DNA of 64,000 nucleotides, from the NCBI GenBank assembly GCA_964058845.1, contig CAXKVR010000190.1:1-64000 (forward strand), written 5' to 3'. Source of the stretch: Carex sylvatica (lineage: Eukaryota; Streptophyta; Magnoliopsida; Poales; Cyperaceae). The number at the start of each line of letters is the position of its first letter. Position 1 is the stretch's first letter. The notes beneath the pieces are model-generated. The model made no database searches, had not been told where the DNA came from, and saw nothing but the letters and a program-made list of their open reading frames with translations. The position numbers were made by a program, and so were the translations under genes. Shown here one piece after another: positions 1 through 10,403 of this stretch.

Positions 1-146
1 ATCTATTTTTTTAATTTTCAAAGTCCAAATCATCGATCCAAACCGTTAGATATTCAATCTATATTAAAATGTGCCTGGTGACCAAATTTTATATTTTTTG
101 GATTTTTTTTTGCTATTTACTAAGATGGGTACAAAATCCCTGTTTT
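1..146 (+). repeat. Foldback MITE copy A, left part (split by the MULE)
   Basis: This is the left portion of a palindromic miniature element. Its right portion resumes at 10150-10403. The sequence is almost identical to the uninterrupted copy at 10649-11052 (for example the segments around 'gatccaaaccgtt' and 'gaccaaattttatat'). The outer left end lies outside the window. No coding capacity is seen. Confidence 0.8.
103..146 (+). repeat. 44 bp direct repeat, left of MULE
   Basis: A run of nine T followed by 'gctatttactaagatggg' and ending 'ccctgtttt'. It is repeated exactly at 10150-10193, on the other side of the MULE. One extra C (147) separates this copy from the left TIR. The uninserted MITE copy B has this segment once (10799-10842, one mismatch), so the doubling is associated with the insertion. 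Confidence 0.9.
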
Positions 147-147
147 C

Positions 148-285
148 CCGAAATTTTTATAAATACCCAAAACAAATAATGAATTACGGAATCTACCCTA
201 TTTTTTATAAAAATTCGATTTATGCCCTGTCCGGTTAACGGTTAACCGGACTCGTGATACTTTTCCGCTGAATGGAGTCCCGGAC
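148..285 (+). repeat. MULE left TIR
   Basis: It begins CCGAAATTTTTATAAATACC. The first 104 bp (148-251) are the exact reverse complement of 10046-10149. Similarity resumes around 'ccgctgaatggagtcccgg' and ends near 285. Confidence 0.9.
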
Positions 286-475
286 TTTTATAAATAAACC
301 CGGTTAACGGTTAACCGGACTCGTATACCCGGTTAATGGTGGGCCGGAAATATGATTTATGTCCGGTTAATGGTTAACCGAACCAAGTCCGGTTAACGGT
401 CCACCGGACAGAATGCATTCATCCGGTTATTGGTTGACCGGTTTGTGGTTTTGCTCGGTTATATAACCCGACGAG
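230..475 (+). promoter_or_regulatory. Left subterminal array of palindromic motif
   Basis: About six copies of an imperfect palindrome with half-site TCCGGTTAAC. The best copy (230-250) is TCCGGTTAAC, one G, then GTTAACCGGA. Others start near 299, 330, 361, 388 and 421. The same motif recurs in the right subterminal region (9917-10067). Clustered motifs like this in MULE ends are candidate binding sites for an element-encoded protein. No binding can be shown from sequence alone. Confidence 0.65.
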
Positions 476-538
476 CTATCAGACTTCTCCGCACCTCTCC
501 GAAAATTTCATACGTGCTACCTATCTACGAAAAAAAAA

Positions 539-1417
539 GTATGTTTTTTTTTTATTAATGAAATTATATAAATTGTTAATATTTAAAATATTTCTGTAAC
601 TAATAATGACAAATCGAATTTATTTGAATGACGTATATTTTTTTTTAACATGTTCTTAAATTTGTAATTTTTTTAGTGAATAAATTTTTAATTAATTTGT
701 ACTAATTTTGGTAGCTATATTTTTCAAAAATGACAAATTTATTTCAATGACTTGTATTTTATTTTAACTTGTTCTTAAATTTGTATTTTTTTTTAGTGAA
801 TAAATTTTTAATTAATTTGTACTAATTTTTGTAGCTATATTTTTCAAAAATGACAAATTTATTTCAATGACTTGTATTTTTTTTAACTTGTTCTTAAATT
901 TATATTTTTTTTTAGTGAATTAATTTTTAATTAATTTGTACTAATTTTTGTAGCTATATTTTTCAAAAATGACAAATTTATTTCAATGACTTGTAATTTT
1001 TTTAACTTGTTCTTAAATTTATATTTTTTTTTAGTGAATTAATTTTTAATTAATTTGTACTAATTTTTGTAGCTATATTTTTCAAAAATGACAAATTTAT
1101 TTCAATGACTTGTAATTTTTTTTAACTTGTTCTTAAATTTATATTTTTTTTTAGTGAATAAATTTTTACATATGATATCATTTGTTATGTACCGCACTAA
1201 ATTATACCTAAAAATTTAATTATTAAATTTGTCTTGACATATACATTTTTTTTTTTTAAAAACATCATAAAAATTACTCATTCTTCGTACTTTATCATTC
1301 ATACAAAAATAAATCAGTAAATTATTAGCTATCCATATTTTTTTTTTAACTATCTATCTTTTTTGGACATTAAGATTTTTTTTGAAATTATGTTAATTAT
1401 TATTTTTTTAATTACAG
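539..1417 (+). other. Probable leader intron of the transposase gene
   Basis: A GTATGT-type donor at 539 and a T-rich tract ending in ttacag at 1417 bracket an 879 bp AT-rich stretch with no coding potential. A second possible leader intron runs from about 1509 (gtcatt) to 1605 (tatccag). Both are inferred from splice consensus only. Confidence 0.45.
606..1165 (+). repeat. Tandem repeat, about 120 bp period, 4-5 copies
   Basis: A unit containing 'agtgaataaatttttaat' and 'gtagctatatttttcaaa' recurs with boundaries near 671, 791, 910, 1029 and 1150. Copies differ mainly in poly-T length. It falls inside the probable leader intron of the transposase gene. Confidence 0.85.
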
Positions 1418-1654
1418 ATACGAAGCACACGATCACACTCAGACGGAGAGAAAGGAAGAACCTAAAGGCAAAGATAAAGGAAGATAAAAAAGAAAAAAGA
1501 AAAAAAAGGTCATTTTTTTATTAATTTGTAAATTATTTAGTTTTAGCAATTATGTTACTTATTATTTAATTTGTTATAAATAGTAGTTTATTATTTTTTA
1601 TCCAGGTGTGGTTTTAAAATTGTAGTTTGTTATTCAGACGAATCAAAACAAAAA

Positions 1655-4653
1655 ATGACCGTCATCTGTGTGAGAATTTTTGTTGGAGGAGAAATCATGT
1701 ACAATGATGACGGAGTTTTTTACAGCACCCGACCTAAATACTCATTACCTATAACCATGGAGCATAACTTTGATTATCTCCAAAATGAGATTTATAAACT
1801 GATTGGGTATACCGTTAGTGAAGCAAATATGGAAATTCAAGCCAGGTTTAACATGTCTACCGATGGCCAACGTGACTATCAATTGGTACCAATAACAAAC
1901 CAGCAATCGTTCGAAATGATTTTAGGAATTTTGGCGTCTTTTCCACAAAGGGTCCCGATTCTAGAGTTGTTTGTAGAATTGGAACCGAACCATACCGGTT
2001 TTAATTTCCAATCAAATATGAACAGTCAGATACCTGAAACTCGATCTCGACCCAGTACGAGTAGGAACCCTGAACCCATAACTCGATCCCGACCCAGCAC
2101 CAGTCAGAATCCTGAACCCACAACTCGATCCCGACCCAGTACCAGTCGGGTTCGTAGACCAGTACCGATTCCAGATTTTGTTCCACCTGTGGATGCGATT
2201 GATGATGACAGTTTGGAGAGCGGGGATGAGATGCTCTCAGATGAGTCATCAGGTTCCGACAATGACGTTAGAGCAATCAGACGGTCACAATCACGTAACC
2301 CGATAACTGGTCGGGATGATATGAGACATTCAGTTGATAGTTTCAATGACATATCCGGTTTTCGGCCTGCAGATATCGATTTTTTCAGCAGCTCAACCAG
2401 AACATTTGACAATCCATTAGCCAAAGGCCAAGTGTTTGAGTCGAAAGCGGCTTTAAAGGTAGCAATAAATGAGTTTCATATCCAAAATAATTATGAATGT
2501 TTGGTTTCTAAAAGCGAAACTAAACGTTTAACTATAAAGTGCAGAGATAATTTTTGCAAATTCAAGTTATCCGCGAAGCTTAACGGTCTTTCAGGATCTT
2601 GGATTATTACCAAACAAGCAATGCCTCATGTATGCAAAGTACCGGCAACACGTGCTGATCATCGTCAGCTTACTGCAGAGATGATTGCCCTATCAATTGA
2701 TGATGCAATTAGAAAGGATGTGTGCGCGCCTATAAATCATATCCGCGATTTGGTGAAAAAAGAGTACAAAAATGTAACACCTAAGTACAACAAATTATGG
2801 CGAGGCCGTGAGCTTGCTATTGCAAATCTGTTTGGTAGTTGGGAGAACTCGTACAACTTGCTTATTCCACTTTTGGAAGCCATACAAAGAAATAATCCAG
2901 GAACCAAATATTGTGTGACCTCGACCCCTATTGACGGAGAAACTGACAGGTATTTCAAGCAAGCCGCATGGGCATATGGGCCTTGTATTGCAGCGCTGCC
3001 GTTCCTCAGACCAGTGATTAGTATCGATGCTTGTTTCATGTCAGGACGGTACCAAGGTAGATTGCTAATGGCATGTATGTACGATGCCGAGAACCAATTA
3101 CTTCCATTGGCTTTTGCAATTGTGGAGAAAGAAAGTGCAGAAAACTGGGGATTTTTTATGAGATGGTTGCGATTGGAAGTAATTGGAGATAATCGATTTT
3201 TTTGTGTCATCTCGGATAGACATTTAGGAATTAAATCCGTGTTCCAGAGTTCACTTCTCGGATGGGATGAGTCTACCGACCAATGTGTCCACCGGTATTG
3301 TTCTCAACATGTTGCCGAGAACCTCTTCAAGCACGTGGGACGAAACAGAGATGTCAGTGATAGGTTCAAAATTGGAGTAAACAAATGCAAACCTAGGAGG
3401 TTGACAGAGATGTTTGAAGACTTCGAAGTTGGTTGTCCAGAGGCTATCGATTATCTTAACAAGGTGGGTAAGAGGGATCCTAACGATGAAGACGAGCTAC
3501 CATGTCCGGATAAACTATATCAAGCAATGGACGGAGGTCACCGATGGGGAATAATGACAACAAATGGGTCGGAGTCACTGAATGCTGTTTTCAAAGTTAG
3601 TCGGCGCTTGCCGGTTGCAGCAATCGTGGAGGACACGTTTTATAAGTTAAATAGATGGTTTTATGAACGGCGGAACAAAGCTTTAATGAGACTTCAACGA
3701 GGGGAGTTGTGGTCCGAAAGGGTAAGTGAGTTATTGCAAAAGCGTATCAATAAATCTCTGAACATGACTGTGGTTCCTTACGGTAGATACATTGGGGTTT
3801 TTGAGGTCATGGTTAGGGGTGAAAAAATTCCTGCAAGGCGTAATCAGCCAAGACTTGAGTATACCCGTAGAGATTTTGGGTATAGAGTTGTTGTCAGGGA
3901 TAACAACAAGGCTGAGTGTGAATGTCAGAAGCCCCAACTGACCGGTATACCATGTTCTCATTTCATGGCCGTGGTCCGAGAAATGAAATATGATGAAAAT
4001 TTATACGTCAGCCCCTTGTACAGTTCGTCAATACTGGAACAAACATGGAGTGCATATTTCGAACCTAAAGGCAACCAAAATGAATGGCCAGAATACAACG
4101 GCCCCAAAATTAAACCTGAGAGCAGATTGATCAAAAAAGGAAGGAGACGGCACAACCGCATACCGATGGAAATGGACAGAATGCAGGGTCGAAGGCTCGG
4201 ACATCAGGCTCATCGGGAGACAATTGATCGGAATGCAGCAGGTACAATTAATCAGCTAATTAGAAATATCTGTCCAAGATAAATTCAAAATTTAATACAT
4301 GTTGTACTTGTAATGTAGAGGAGGCAGCAAGACAGGCAGAGGCCGGATCATCGTCGTCGAGAAGGTCAGGAAGGGGATCTTACAGCAGATCTCAAACAGG
4401 GCCATCTGAAGCACGAAGGATGAGCACATCTGACGCAGGTAGGAGGAGCATATTTGAAACAGGAAGGAGCGCCACATCTGAAGCAGGAAGGAGAAGCACA
4501 TCTTCAACAAGGCCATCTAGTACAGCTAACCAGTCGCAAACAGGGCCATTTGGTACAGCTAACCAGCAGGAAGGATCAGAGCAACAAGGAAGAAGAAGTG
4601 CATCTGGGCTGTCCATCTTTGGATTTCGTCTTAATTTGCATCGTAAAGGATAA
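1655..4653 (+). CDS. MURA: MURA-type MULE transposase (exons 1655-4241 and 4319-4653)
   Basis: Catalyses excision and integration of the element in the nucleus. The continuous frame 1655-4282 encodes 875 aa. In order it has an N-terminal PB1-like region, a Ser/Arg-rich linker repeating 'TRSRPSTS' (about 130-165), a MuDR DNA-binding domain (about 258-330), the MULE transposase core with likely catalytic Asp458 (SIDACF), Asp521 (ISDRHLG) and probably Glu640 (NGSESLN), and a C-terminal SWIM zinc finger (Cys755, Cys757, Cys767, His769). A GT-AG intron at 4242-4318 (77 bp) would remove the first stop and join, in phase, a second exon ending at 4653. That gives about 973 aa with a GRRST-rich tail. 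The unspliced form also makes a complete protein. No frameshift or missing core residue is seen. Transcription probably starts in the left TIR region. The gene converges with the PMD gene downstream. Confidence 0.92.
4242..4318 (+). other. Predicted 77 bp intron near the transposase 3' end
   Basis: Donor G|GTACAA after codon GCA and acceptor ATGTAG|AG. Joining G4241 to A4319-G4320 keeps the frame (GAG) and enters a 111-codon open frame ending at 4653. That frame is compositionally like the Ser/Arg-rich linker of the transposase. Retaining the intron terminates at 4282. Confidence 0.6.
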
Positions 4654-5264
4654 ACGTGCAAATTATTTTATGTTTTAACTGTATTGTAACATAAATAGTG
4701 TTATGTTGTTTTACTTTATGTTTGATTTTGTGTACTGTACTGTTTTGTAACACAATTATTCTATGTTTACTGTACGATTAGTCTATGTTTGATTTTGTTG
4801 TTGAACATGATGAAAAATAGCAAAAGAGGTACTGAAAATGCCAAATGTCACTGTAAGGAAATACTTCTTTTGAGGCGAGCACATCATCGGTTGCCACTAA
4901 TTAGAAGCCGAATGCTAAGAAGACTACTGGTAAGAAGTCGATTGGTAAGAAGTCGGTTGGTAAGAAATAGCAACTGTATTTTTTTTATTTTTTTATATTA
5001 CATAAGATGTTTCTTCTTATTGTGTATGATGAAGAAGGAGCAACTGTATTTTTATTATTTGTAAATCTAGTCGTCACGTTTTTTTTCTACACTATTTTTT
5101 TGTTTGTTATGTAAAACATAAAAACTAAGACGTAATAAAACATGAAATATAATAAAACATAAAAGATAATAAAATAAAACATAATAAAATACAACATAAT
5201 AAAATAACACATAATAAACTATAAAATATAATACAATAAAATATGAAATAGATAAAAGATAAGA
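4654..5264. other. Convergent spacer between the two MULE genes
   Basis: Holds the presumed 3' ends of the transposase and PMD genes. It contains a 15 bp tandem unit (ggtaagaagtcgatt-like, about 4911-4970) and AT-rich runs of 'aaaacataataaaat' (about 5110-5250). No credible gene is seen. Confidence 0.6.
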
Positions 5265-8200
5265 TCAACGGCCGGGAATATGACCGGGATAATCTGCATG
5301 CGAGAAGCGCTGTCTCCGATGACGCTGCCTGTGGCCCCTGCCTAGCGGTTCTTCTTCTTGGCTACCCTCAGATGGACGTGGAGTCTCATCAAGTGAATGA
5401 GATGTGGATGCCCCTGCATCACCACCAGGTGGACGAGATGTCGATGCCCCTGCATTTTATGTTGCATTACTTTTTTATTATAACACCCTAAGTTAGAAAA
5501 AAAAAGTGAAGCTCACCTGCGTCACCAGTACCGACAGATGGACCTCCTAGAAGCCAGCTAGTCGTCTGAACCTCACGCTCACGCTGTAAAGTATCCATAG
5601 ATAGTCGTTGGGCGTACTCCACATCCTCTTGATTCTGCGCATCCAAAAAATCATCAAAGGTGCGTGTGCCAAATCCGTGCGCCTGATATTCTGCCCAAGA
5701 CGGATCGTGTCCACTTTGATCCTGATTGATATGCAACCGCATACACATTTTTAATTCCTAAAAAAATACATGTAATTCATTTAATATACTTCTTCTGAAC
5801 GAAGTATATACCTGTCCAAGATCAAGGCCGTAGCTCGGTCCATGCGGCTGAAAAATACTTTCCGGATGCCAAGCTTGCGTCCCCTGATCCTGAGGTATCT
5901 GCAATTGAAGGTTAGTTTCATAAGTTGTGATTTATAAACAAATTTGTCTAAGTCATGCTACAAAATTACCTGTCCGGGGTCTGCGGCTGGATACGGAGGA
6001 TTTACCGGTGCAAATGCTTCCTGGTGGATGTATTTTCTCCATTCGGTGCCGTCGTATAACCAATCCTTAAAAGGATCTGGGCCTTCGAATCTAGGCGGAT
6101 CAGGATATGGGTACACCCCAATAGGAGTAGGCTCGTCCGATGGAACTGCTTCCCAGTTTTCCGGAACCTCTGCTTCATCCATCAATTGTCGCGCACGTGG
6201 ACCGTAACCTGTATCACAGCAGAGACGCCAGCCTGTCCTCATTAATTTTTTCCCAACCTTACGCCACCCCTTGGTGAAGAACATCTTGACACCGTGCGCC
6301 AACTCTCCAATCCCAGTCAACGCCTGTACACAAACAGTTTCAATTTTAGCAATTATGAGTTATAAATAACTGAACCAATGAGAATAGCAAGTAAAAATAT
6401 TTACAGTCCGAGTGATAAGTGGTCCGTGGGGAATGTGTCCAGTCGGCCCATGCTCTACTCTGGGGAGCTGCATCGTACGATCCATTCCTTCCACGTGCTG
6501 GTCAAACAGATAAACAGATGTCATACATCTCTTCTGGTACCACTTGCGATAACGTGGAAGGTCATTTTGGTCAAACGAGCGACCTTCTCTAATTACTTGC
6601 GCCTCATATGCAGTAGCCAACTGAACATATGTCACGTGTCTTGTGTCCCATGACTCGTTCTTCTTTGAGCCCAACATGAACCTGTTCATAATTTTGTAAC
6701 AACTTAATACCCGAAATTAACTAACATAAATAGGAAAAATAACAGTGAGTAAACCTTACTTGTGCAACTCCACGTGCGTGTGCCTATTCAGTGGATCTGG
6801 CACCGGAATCTCTTGAAACAATCCGAATTGCCGCATGCAGCGATCCGGATAAGTATGCTCAACGATCCAATAAAATATCAATGGACCGCGATACAAGTAG
6901 TAGGGCTGATAAATTTAGTAAAAATGTGAGTTATAATTTATAAGTACAGTGACATATAACTAAATTATAACTTGATTGAAATATACCTTTCCCGCCTGAG
7001 TCACTGTCGGAAGCTTGTTGTAGACACTTCCGTAGGGCTCCCAATTTACACGATCCTCCGTCAAACTCTGAAACTGGCCCCGCGGGATACGTGCACCCTG
7101 GGTCTTGAAGTGGGAGGATGCAGTGTACTTGTGCGGACCACACCATTTGTACGCAAAAGATGGGCATGTGTCAAGTGTTGGAGCGCCCCAGACAGGTTCC
7201 CAGTTTTTAGTTTGAGGCTCAGGCCGGTGAACTGGAAAACGAGTCCACGACCAGTGCTGCAGAAGCATCACCGGACCATGCATAGATCCTCTCCCGGGGT
7301 CGGTAGCGACACATAGATGCCGATACAGATACGCAAGAACTGCTCCACCCCAATTGTACTGTACCGGCTGGTCTAAATCCACAATTAGATCGAGATACCA
7401 CAGCGGTATCCCGTCCCCGCCACTGTCAACGAACAAACTGGACGACATCAGGTCCAAGATATATGCACGGACATACCTAGCAAAATTCAATACAATGTTA
7501 GTAAATTATTGATAAGCTAAAACACAAGTAAATTGATGTATATATAAATATATATATAATATTTACCACTTCAGTATTTGATCGTTGCGATCTGCCGGTA
7601 GCGTCTTGAATCGTTCACGAAATTTAGATTTTAGAAAAGTCAACTCCAATGTTCTTTCATTTCCCTCATGCCCCCGTTTTTTCATAAGATCACTCTGCTC
7701 ATGCTCTTTTATCCCTAACAATTCGAAGAGCCGACCTTTTGCAAATCTCCCGTCTGTACTCCCCGTGACTGGGACCCCCGTAATAGGCAAACCCCACAAG
7801 CAGCTCACATCCTCTAACGTAACTGTAATTTATCAAATAAAAAAATATAAATTTCTTCATTTCAGTTATCACTAAATTATCACAAAGCAGTAGTTTATTT
7901 GAAATAGTTTTGTAGTTAATACCTGTCATCTCTCCAAATGGAAGATGAAAGGTGTGCGTCTCAGGACGCCACCGCTCCACAAGTCCGTGTATTAGCGCCG
8001 CATCTATTTTTTTGTGAGGCATTACTGCGATCTGGTATAAACCCAATCGAATCAAAAATGGTGCGTATGCAACGTGGTATGCAGTCTGACAACGGTAGTG
8101 CTTCACGTTTATAACCTCCATTTTCTATATTACAAAAAAAAAATTTAGAAAAATTCAAACAAGATGATATTTCAAAAAAAAAAAGTAAATGCTTACCTCA

Positions 8201-8301
8201 TCGGAAGCGTGACACACCCTGTGATAGCTGTGCGGTATCCACAACAGATCACTAAAATTATCTCGTGCCATATTTACTTCCTCAATGATTTCGTCTGCCA
8301 T
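5265..8301 (-). CDS. Plant mobile domain (PMD/MAIN-like) protein carried by the MULE
   Basis: Ten exons (minus): 8301-8197, 8124-7923, 7822-7567, 7476-6987, 6905-6760, 6681-6405, 6323-5970, 5898-5812, 5757-5517, 5449-5265. All junctions are GT-AG and the phases fit, giving 2343 nt or 780 aa without an internal stop. The PMD (PF10536) is recognisable: 'ETHTFHLPFGEMTVTLED' (residues 90-107), then WGLPITGVPVTG (112-123), and later the Trp/Asp-rich half in exon 4 (LDLIVDLDQ, GGAVLAYLYRHLC). The C-terminus is low complexity, with repeated GASTS units and a basic RGHRQRHRRQR segment. PMD proteins occur both as host genes (MAIN, MAIL1, involved in silencing and genome stability) and inside transposons, where their role is unknown. 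Here the gene occupies the mudrB position. Intron 8 is only 54 bp, short for a plant, but its retention would introduce a stop at its 3' end. Confidence 0.88.
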
Positions 8302-9702
8302 GCTACAAAATTAATTCAAAGTTAATTCATTGTTTTTAAAAATTTTAAACTAATGTAAATTGTTTTACATTTTTGTAATTATATCTAAATCAATTTAGAT
8401 TATCTAAACTGATTGTAAATCTATTCGGAACTAATTTGTAATTTTCTAAACTATTTAACACTATTTTAAAATTTTCTAAATTTTTCTATACCGTGTTGGA
8501 ACTTTATTAAATTAATCTAAACTATTTTGAAACTTTTTAAATTATTTGGCCACTATTTTAAAATTTTCTAAATTATTCTACACTCTTTTGAAACTTTCTA
8601 AATTATTTTTTACCATTTTAATATTTTACAAATTACTCTAAATCATTTTAATTTTTTTCTAAATTATTATACAATATTTTGCAACTTTCTAAATTATTCG
8701 GCCACTATTTTAAAATTTCCTAAATTATTCTACACTATTTTGGAACCTTTCTAAATTATTCTACATTATTTTGAAACTATTTTGGAACTTTTCTAAATTA
8801 TTCTACAATATTTTGCATATTTTGCAACTTTCTAAATTATTCGGCTACTATTTTAAAATTTTACAAATTATTCTAAACTATTCTAAATTATTCTACACTG
8901 TTTTTGAACTTTCTAAATTATTTTTCACCATTTTTATATTTTACAAATTATTATAAATTATTTTAAATTTTTTTCTAAATTATGGTAAAATATTAAAAAA
9001 ACTTCAAAATTATTCGGGCACCACTTTACATATTTTTAAATTATTTTATACTATTTTGGAACCTCCTAAACTATTATATATTATTTTTAAACTATTTTGG
9101 AATTTGTCTAAATTATTTTACAATATTTCGCAACTTTCTAAATTATTCGGCCACTATTTTAAAAAATTTCTAAATATTCTAAATTGTTTTCAAATTTTCT
9201 AAACTAATATAAACTACTTCTAAATAATTATAATTATTTCGACAATATTCTAAACAAATAATCTAAGCAATATTGTAAATTCTAAACAATTTAAACAATA
9301 TTCTAAATAATCTAAACAATATTCTAAATAATCTAAATAAGAATGCAAATAATTCTAAATAATCTAAACAATATTCTAAATAATCTAAACAATATTCTAA
9401 ATAATCTAAATAATAATACAAATAATTCTAAATAATCTAAACAATATTCTAAATAATCTAAACAATATTCTAAATAATCTAAACAATAATGCAAATAATT
9501 CTAAATAATCTAAACAATATTCTAAACAATCTAAATAATAATCCAAATAATTCTAAATAATCTAAACAATATTCTCAATAATATAAATAATAATGCAAAT
9601 AATTCTAAATAATCTAAACAATATTTCAAATAATTCAAAATAAACTAAACAATCATCTAAATAATTCAAAACAATATAATAAATATTCTGAAAAAAAAAA
9701 AA
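8302..9702 (-). other. Probable leader intron of the PMD gene, filled with AT-rich repeats
   Basis: On the minus strand an acceptor (tttgtag, ending at 8303) lies one base before the start codon, and a donor (CAG|gttttt) is at 9703. The interval is AT-rich. From about 8330 to 9170 it repeats variants of 'ttctaaattattctacact'. From about 9240 to 9680 it repeats 'aaataatctaaacaatatt'. This mirrors the repeat-filled leader intron of the transposase gene at the other end. The splice sites are inferred. Confidence 0.5.
8330..9680. repeat. AT-rich short tandem repeats in MULE right half
   Basis: Two repeat types: 'ctaaattattctacactattttg' variants (8330-9170) and 'ctaaacaatattctaaataat' variants (9240-9680). 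Periods are irregular (about 20-60 bp) with no unique spacers, so this is degenerate satellite-like DNA. Confidence 0.8.
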
Positions 9703-9895
9703 CCTGATTTTTTCTCAAAATTTCACTTTTTTTTTTCCTTTCTTCTTTTCTTTCTTCCTTTCTCTCGGCCGCCTTTTTTTTTTTCTTCAGCAGTCGCTCT
9801 CTGCCTCTCTCTCGCTCTCTCTGTTTCTCCCTCGCCGACCGTCTGCAGAAAATCGAAAACGAACGCCGAATTTAAAACGCGAGCGAGGGGTCACG
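9703..9895 (-). promoter_or_regulatory. Probable 5' leader exon/promoter region of PMD gene
   Basis: A purine-rich (minus strand) block of GAGAGAG and GAAAG runs, with the most GC-rich sequence of the element (around 9850-9895), lies between the right subterminal motif array and the leader intron donor. It is the natural place for the transcription start of the leftward gene. No TATA box is assigned. Confidence 0.35.
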
Positions 9896-9916
9896 GGCTG
9901 CAAAAAAAACCCTATG

Positions 9917-10067
9917 TCCGGTGCACCATTAACCGGATCGAGAGTCCGGTGAACCGTTAACCGGATATTTGATATAAGTCCGGTTAATGGTTAACCGGTT
10001 ATTTTGAAAACATCCGGGACTCCATTCAGCGGAAAGAAATCAAGGGTCCGGTTAACGGTTAACCGGA
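9917..10067 (-). promoter_or_regulatory. Right subterminal array of palindromic motif
   Basis: Four copies of the TCCGGTTAAC-type palindrome at about 9917, 9945, 9979 and 10047. The last is the same 21 bp motif as the one at 230-250 on the left. Copies show complementary changes in their arms. Confidence 0.65.
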
Positions 10068-10149
10068 CAGGGCATAAATCGAATTTTTATAAAAAATAGG
10101 GTAGATTCCGTAATTCATTATTTGTTTTGGGTATTTATAAAAATTTCGG
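10012..10149 (-). repeat. MULE right TIR
   Basis: Reverse complement of the left TIR. It is identical over 10046-10149 and imperfect out to 10012. Confidence 0.9.
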
Positions 10150-10193
10150 TTTTTTTTTGCTATTTACTAAGATGGGTACAAAATCCCTGTTTT
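10150..10193 (+). repeat. 44 bp direct repeat, right of MULE
   Basis: Exact copy of 103-146, directly abutting the right TIR. From here the interrupted MITE copy A continues. Confidence 0.9.
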
Positions 10194-10403
10194 TTAATGG
10201 TGCATAATTTTAATAAATTTTTTGTACCTATCTTAATAAATAGCAAAACAATTCCAAAAAAATGTAAAATTTGGTCGCCAAGCACATTTTAATATATATT
10301 GAATATCTAACAGTTTGGATCAATGATTTGGACTTTGAAAATTAAAAAAATAGATGTTGTAACTTTGTTGTAACTCAAAAGTGTTGTAACTCGATCCCTC
10401 CTC
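10150..10403 (+). repeat. Foldback MITE copy A, right part
   Basis: The palindromic counterpart of 1-146. It ends in 'tgttgtaactcgatccctcc', which is the reverse complement of the left end seen intact in copy B at 10649. Confidence 0.8.

Larger units (their letters stand above)
148..10149 (+). mobile_element. Mutator-like element (MULE), apparently complete, about 10.0 kb
   Basis: The boundaries are set by terminal inverted repeats at 148-251 and 10046-10149 that are identical over 104 bp and continue imperfectly to about 285 and 10012. Inside are a MURA-type transposase gene reading right and a plant-mobile-domain gene reading left. They converge on an AT-rich spacer, as mudrA and mudrB do in MuDR. 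Each gene is preceded by a palindromic-motif array and by an AT-rich tandem-repeat block that appears to lie in a leader intron. Identical TIRs, an open transposase frame and a cleanly spliceable second gene suggest a young and possibly autonomous copy. What is unusual is the 44 bp flanking repeat, where MULEs normally make 8-12 bp duplications, and the PMD gene carried as the second gene. Confidence 0.9.

Noticed and set aside
2001..2424. Minus-strand open frames within the transposase gene
   Set aside because: They mirror the repetitive Ser/Arg linker of the real gene and have no independent support.
4789..5064. Possible extra basic peptide (GKKSIGKKS-like) downstream of the transposase
   Set aside because: The lysine-rich reading has a stop just upstream and comes from a 15 bp tandem repeat. 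No splice link was supported.
9240..9680. Regularly spaced short repeats resembling a CRISPR array
   Set aside because: The units are AT-rich, degenerate and without unique spacers, in a plant transposon. This is a satellite-like array.
139..10158. Ordinary 9 bp MULE target duplication
   Set aside because: The nine bases directly outside each TIR (cctgttttc and nine T) do not match. Only the 44 bp repeat explains both flanks.
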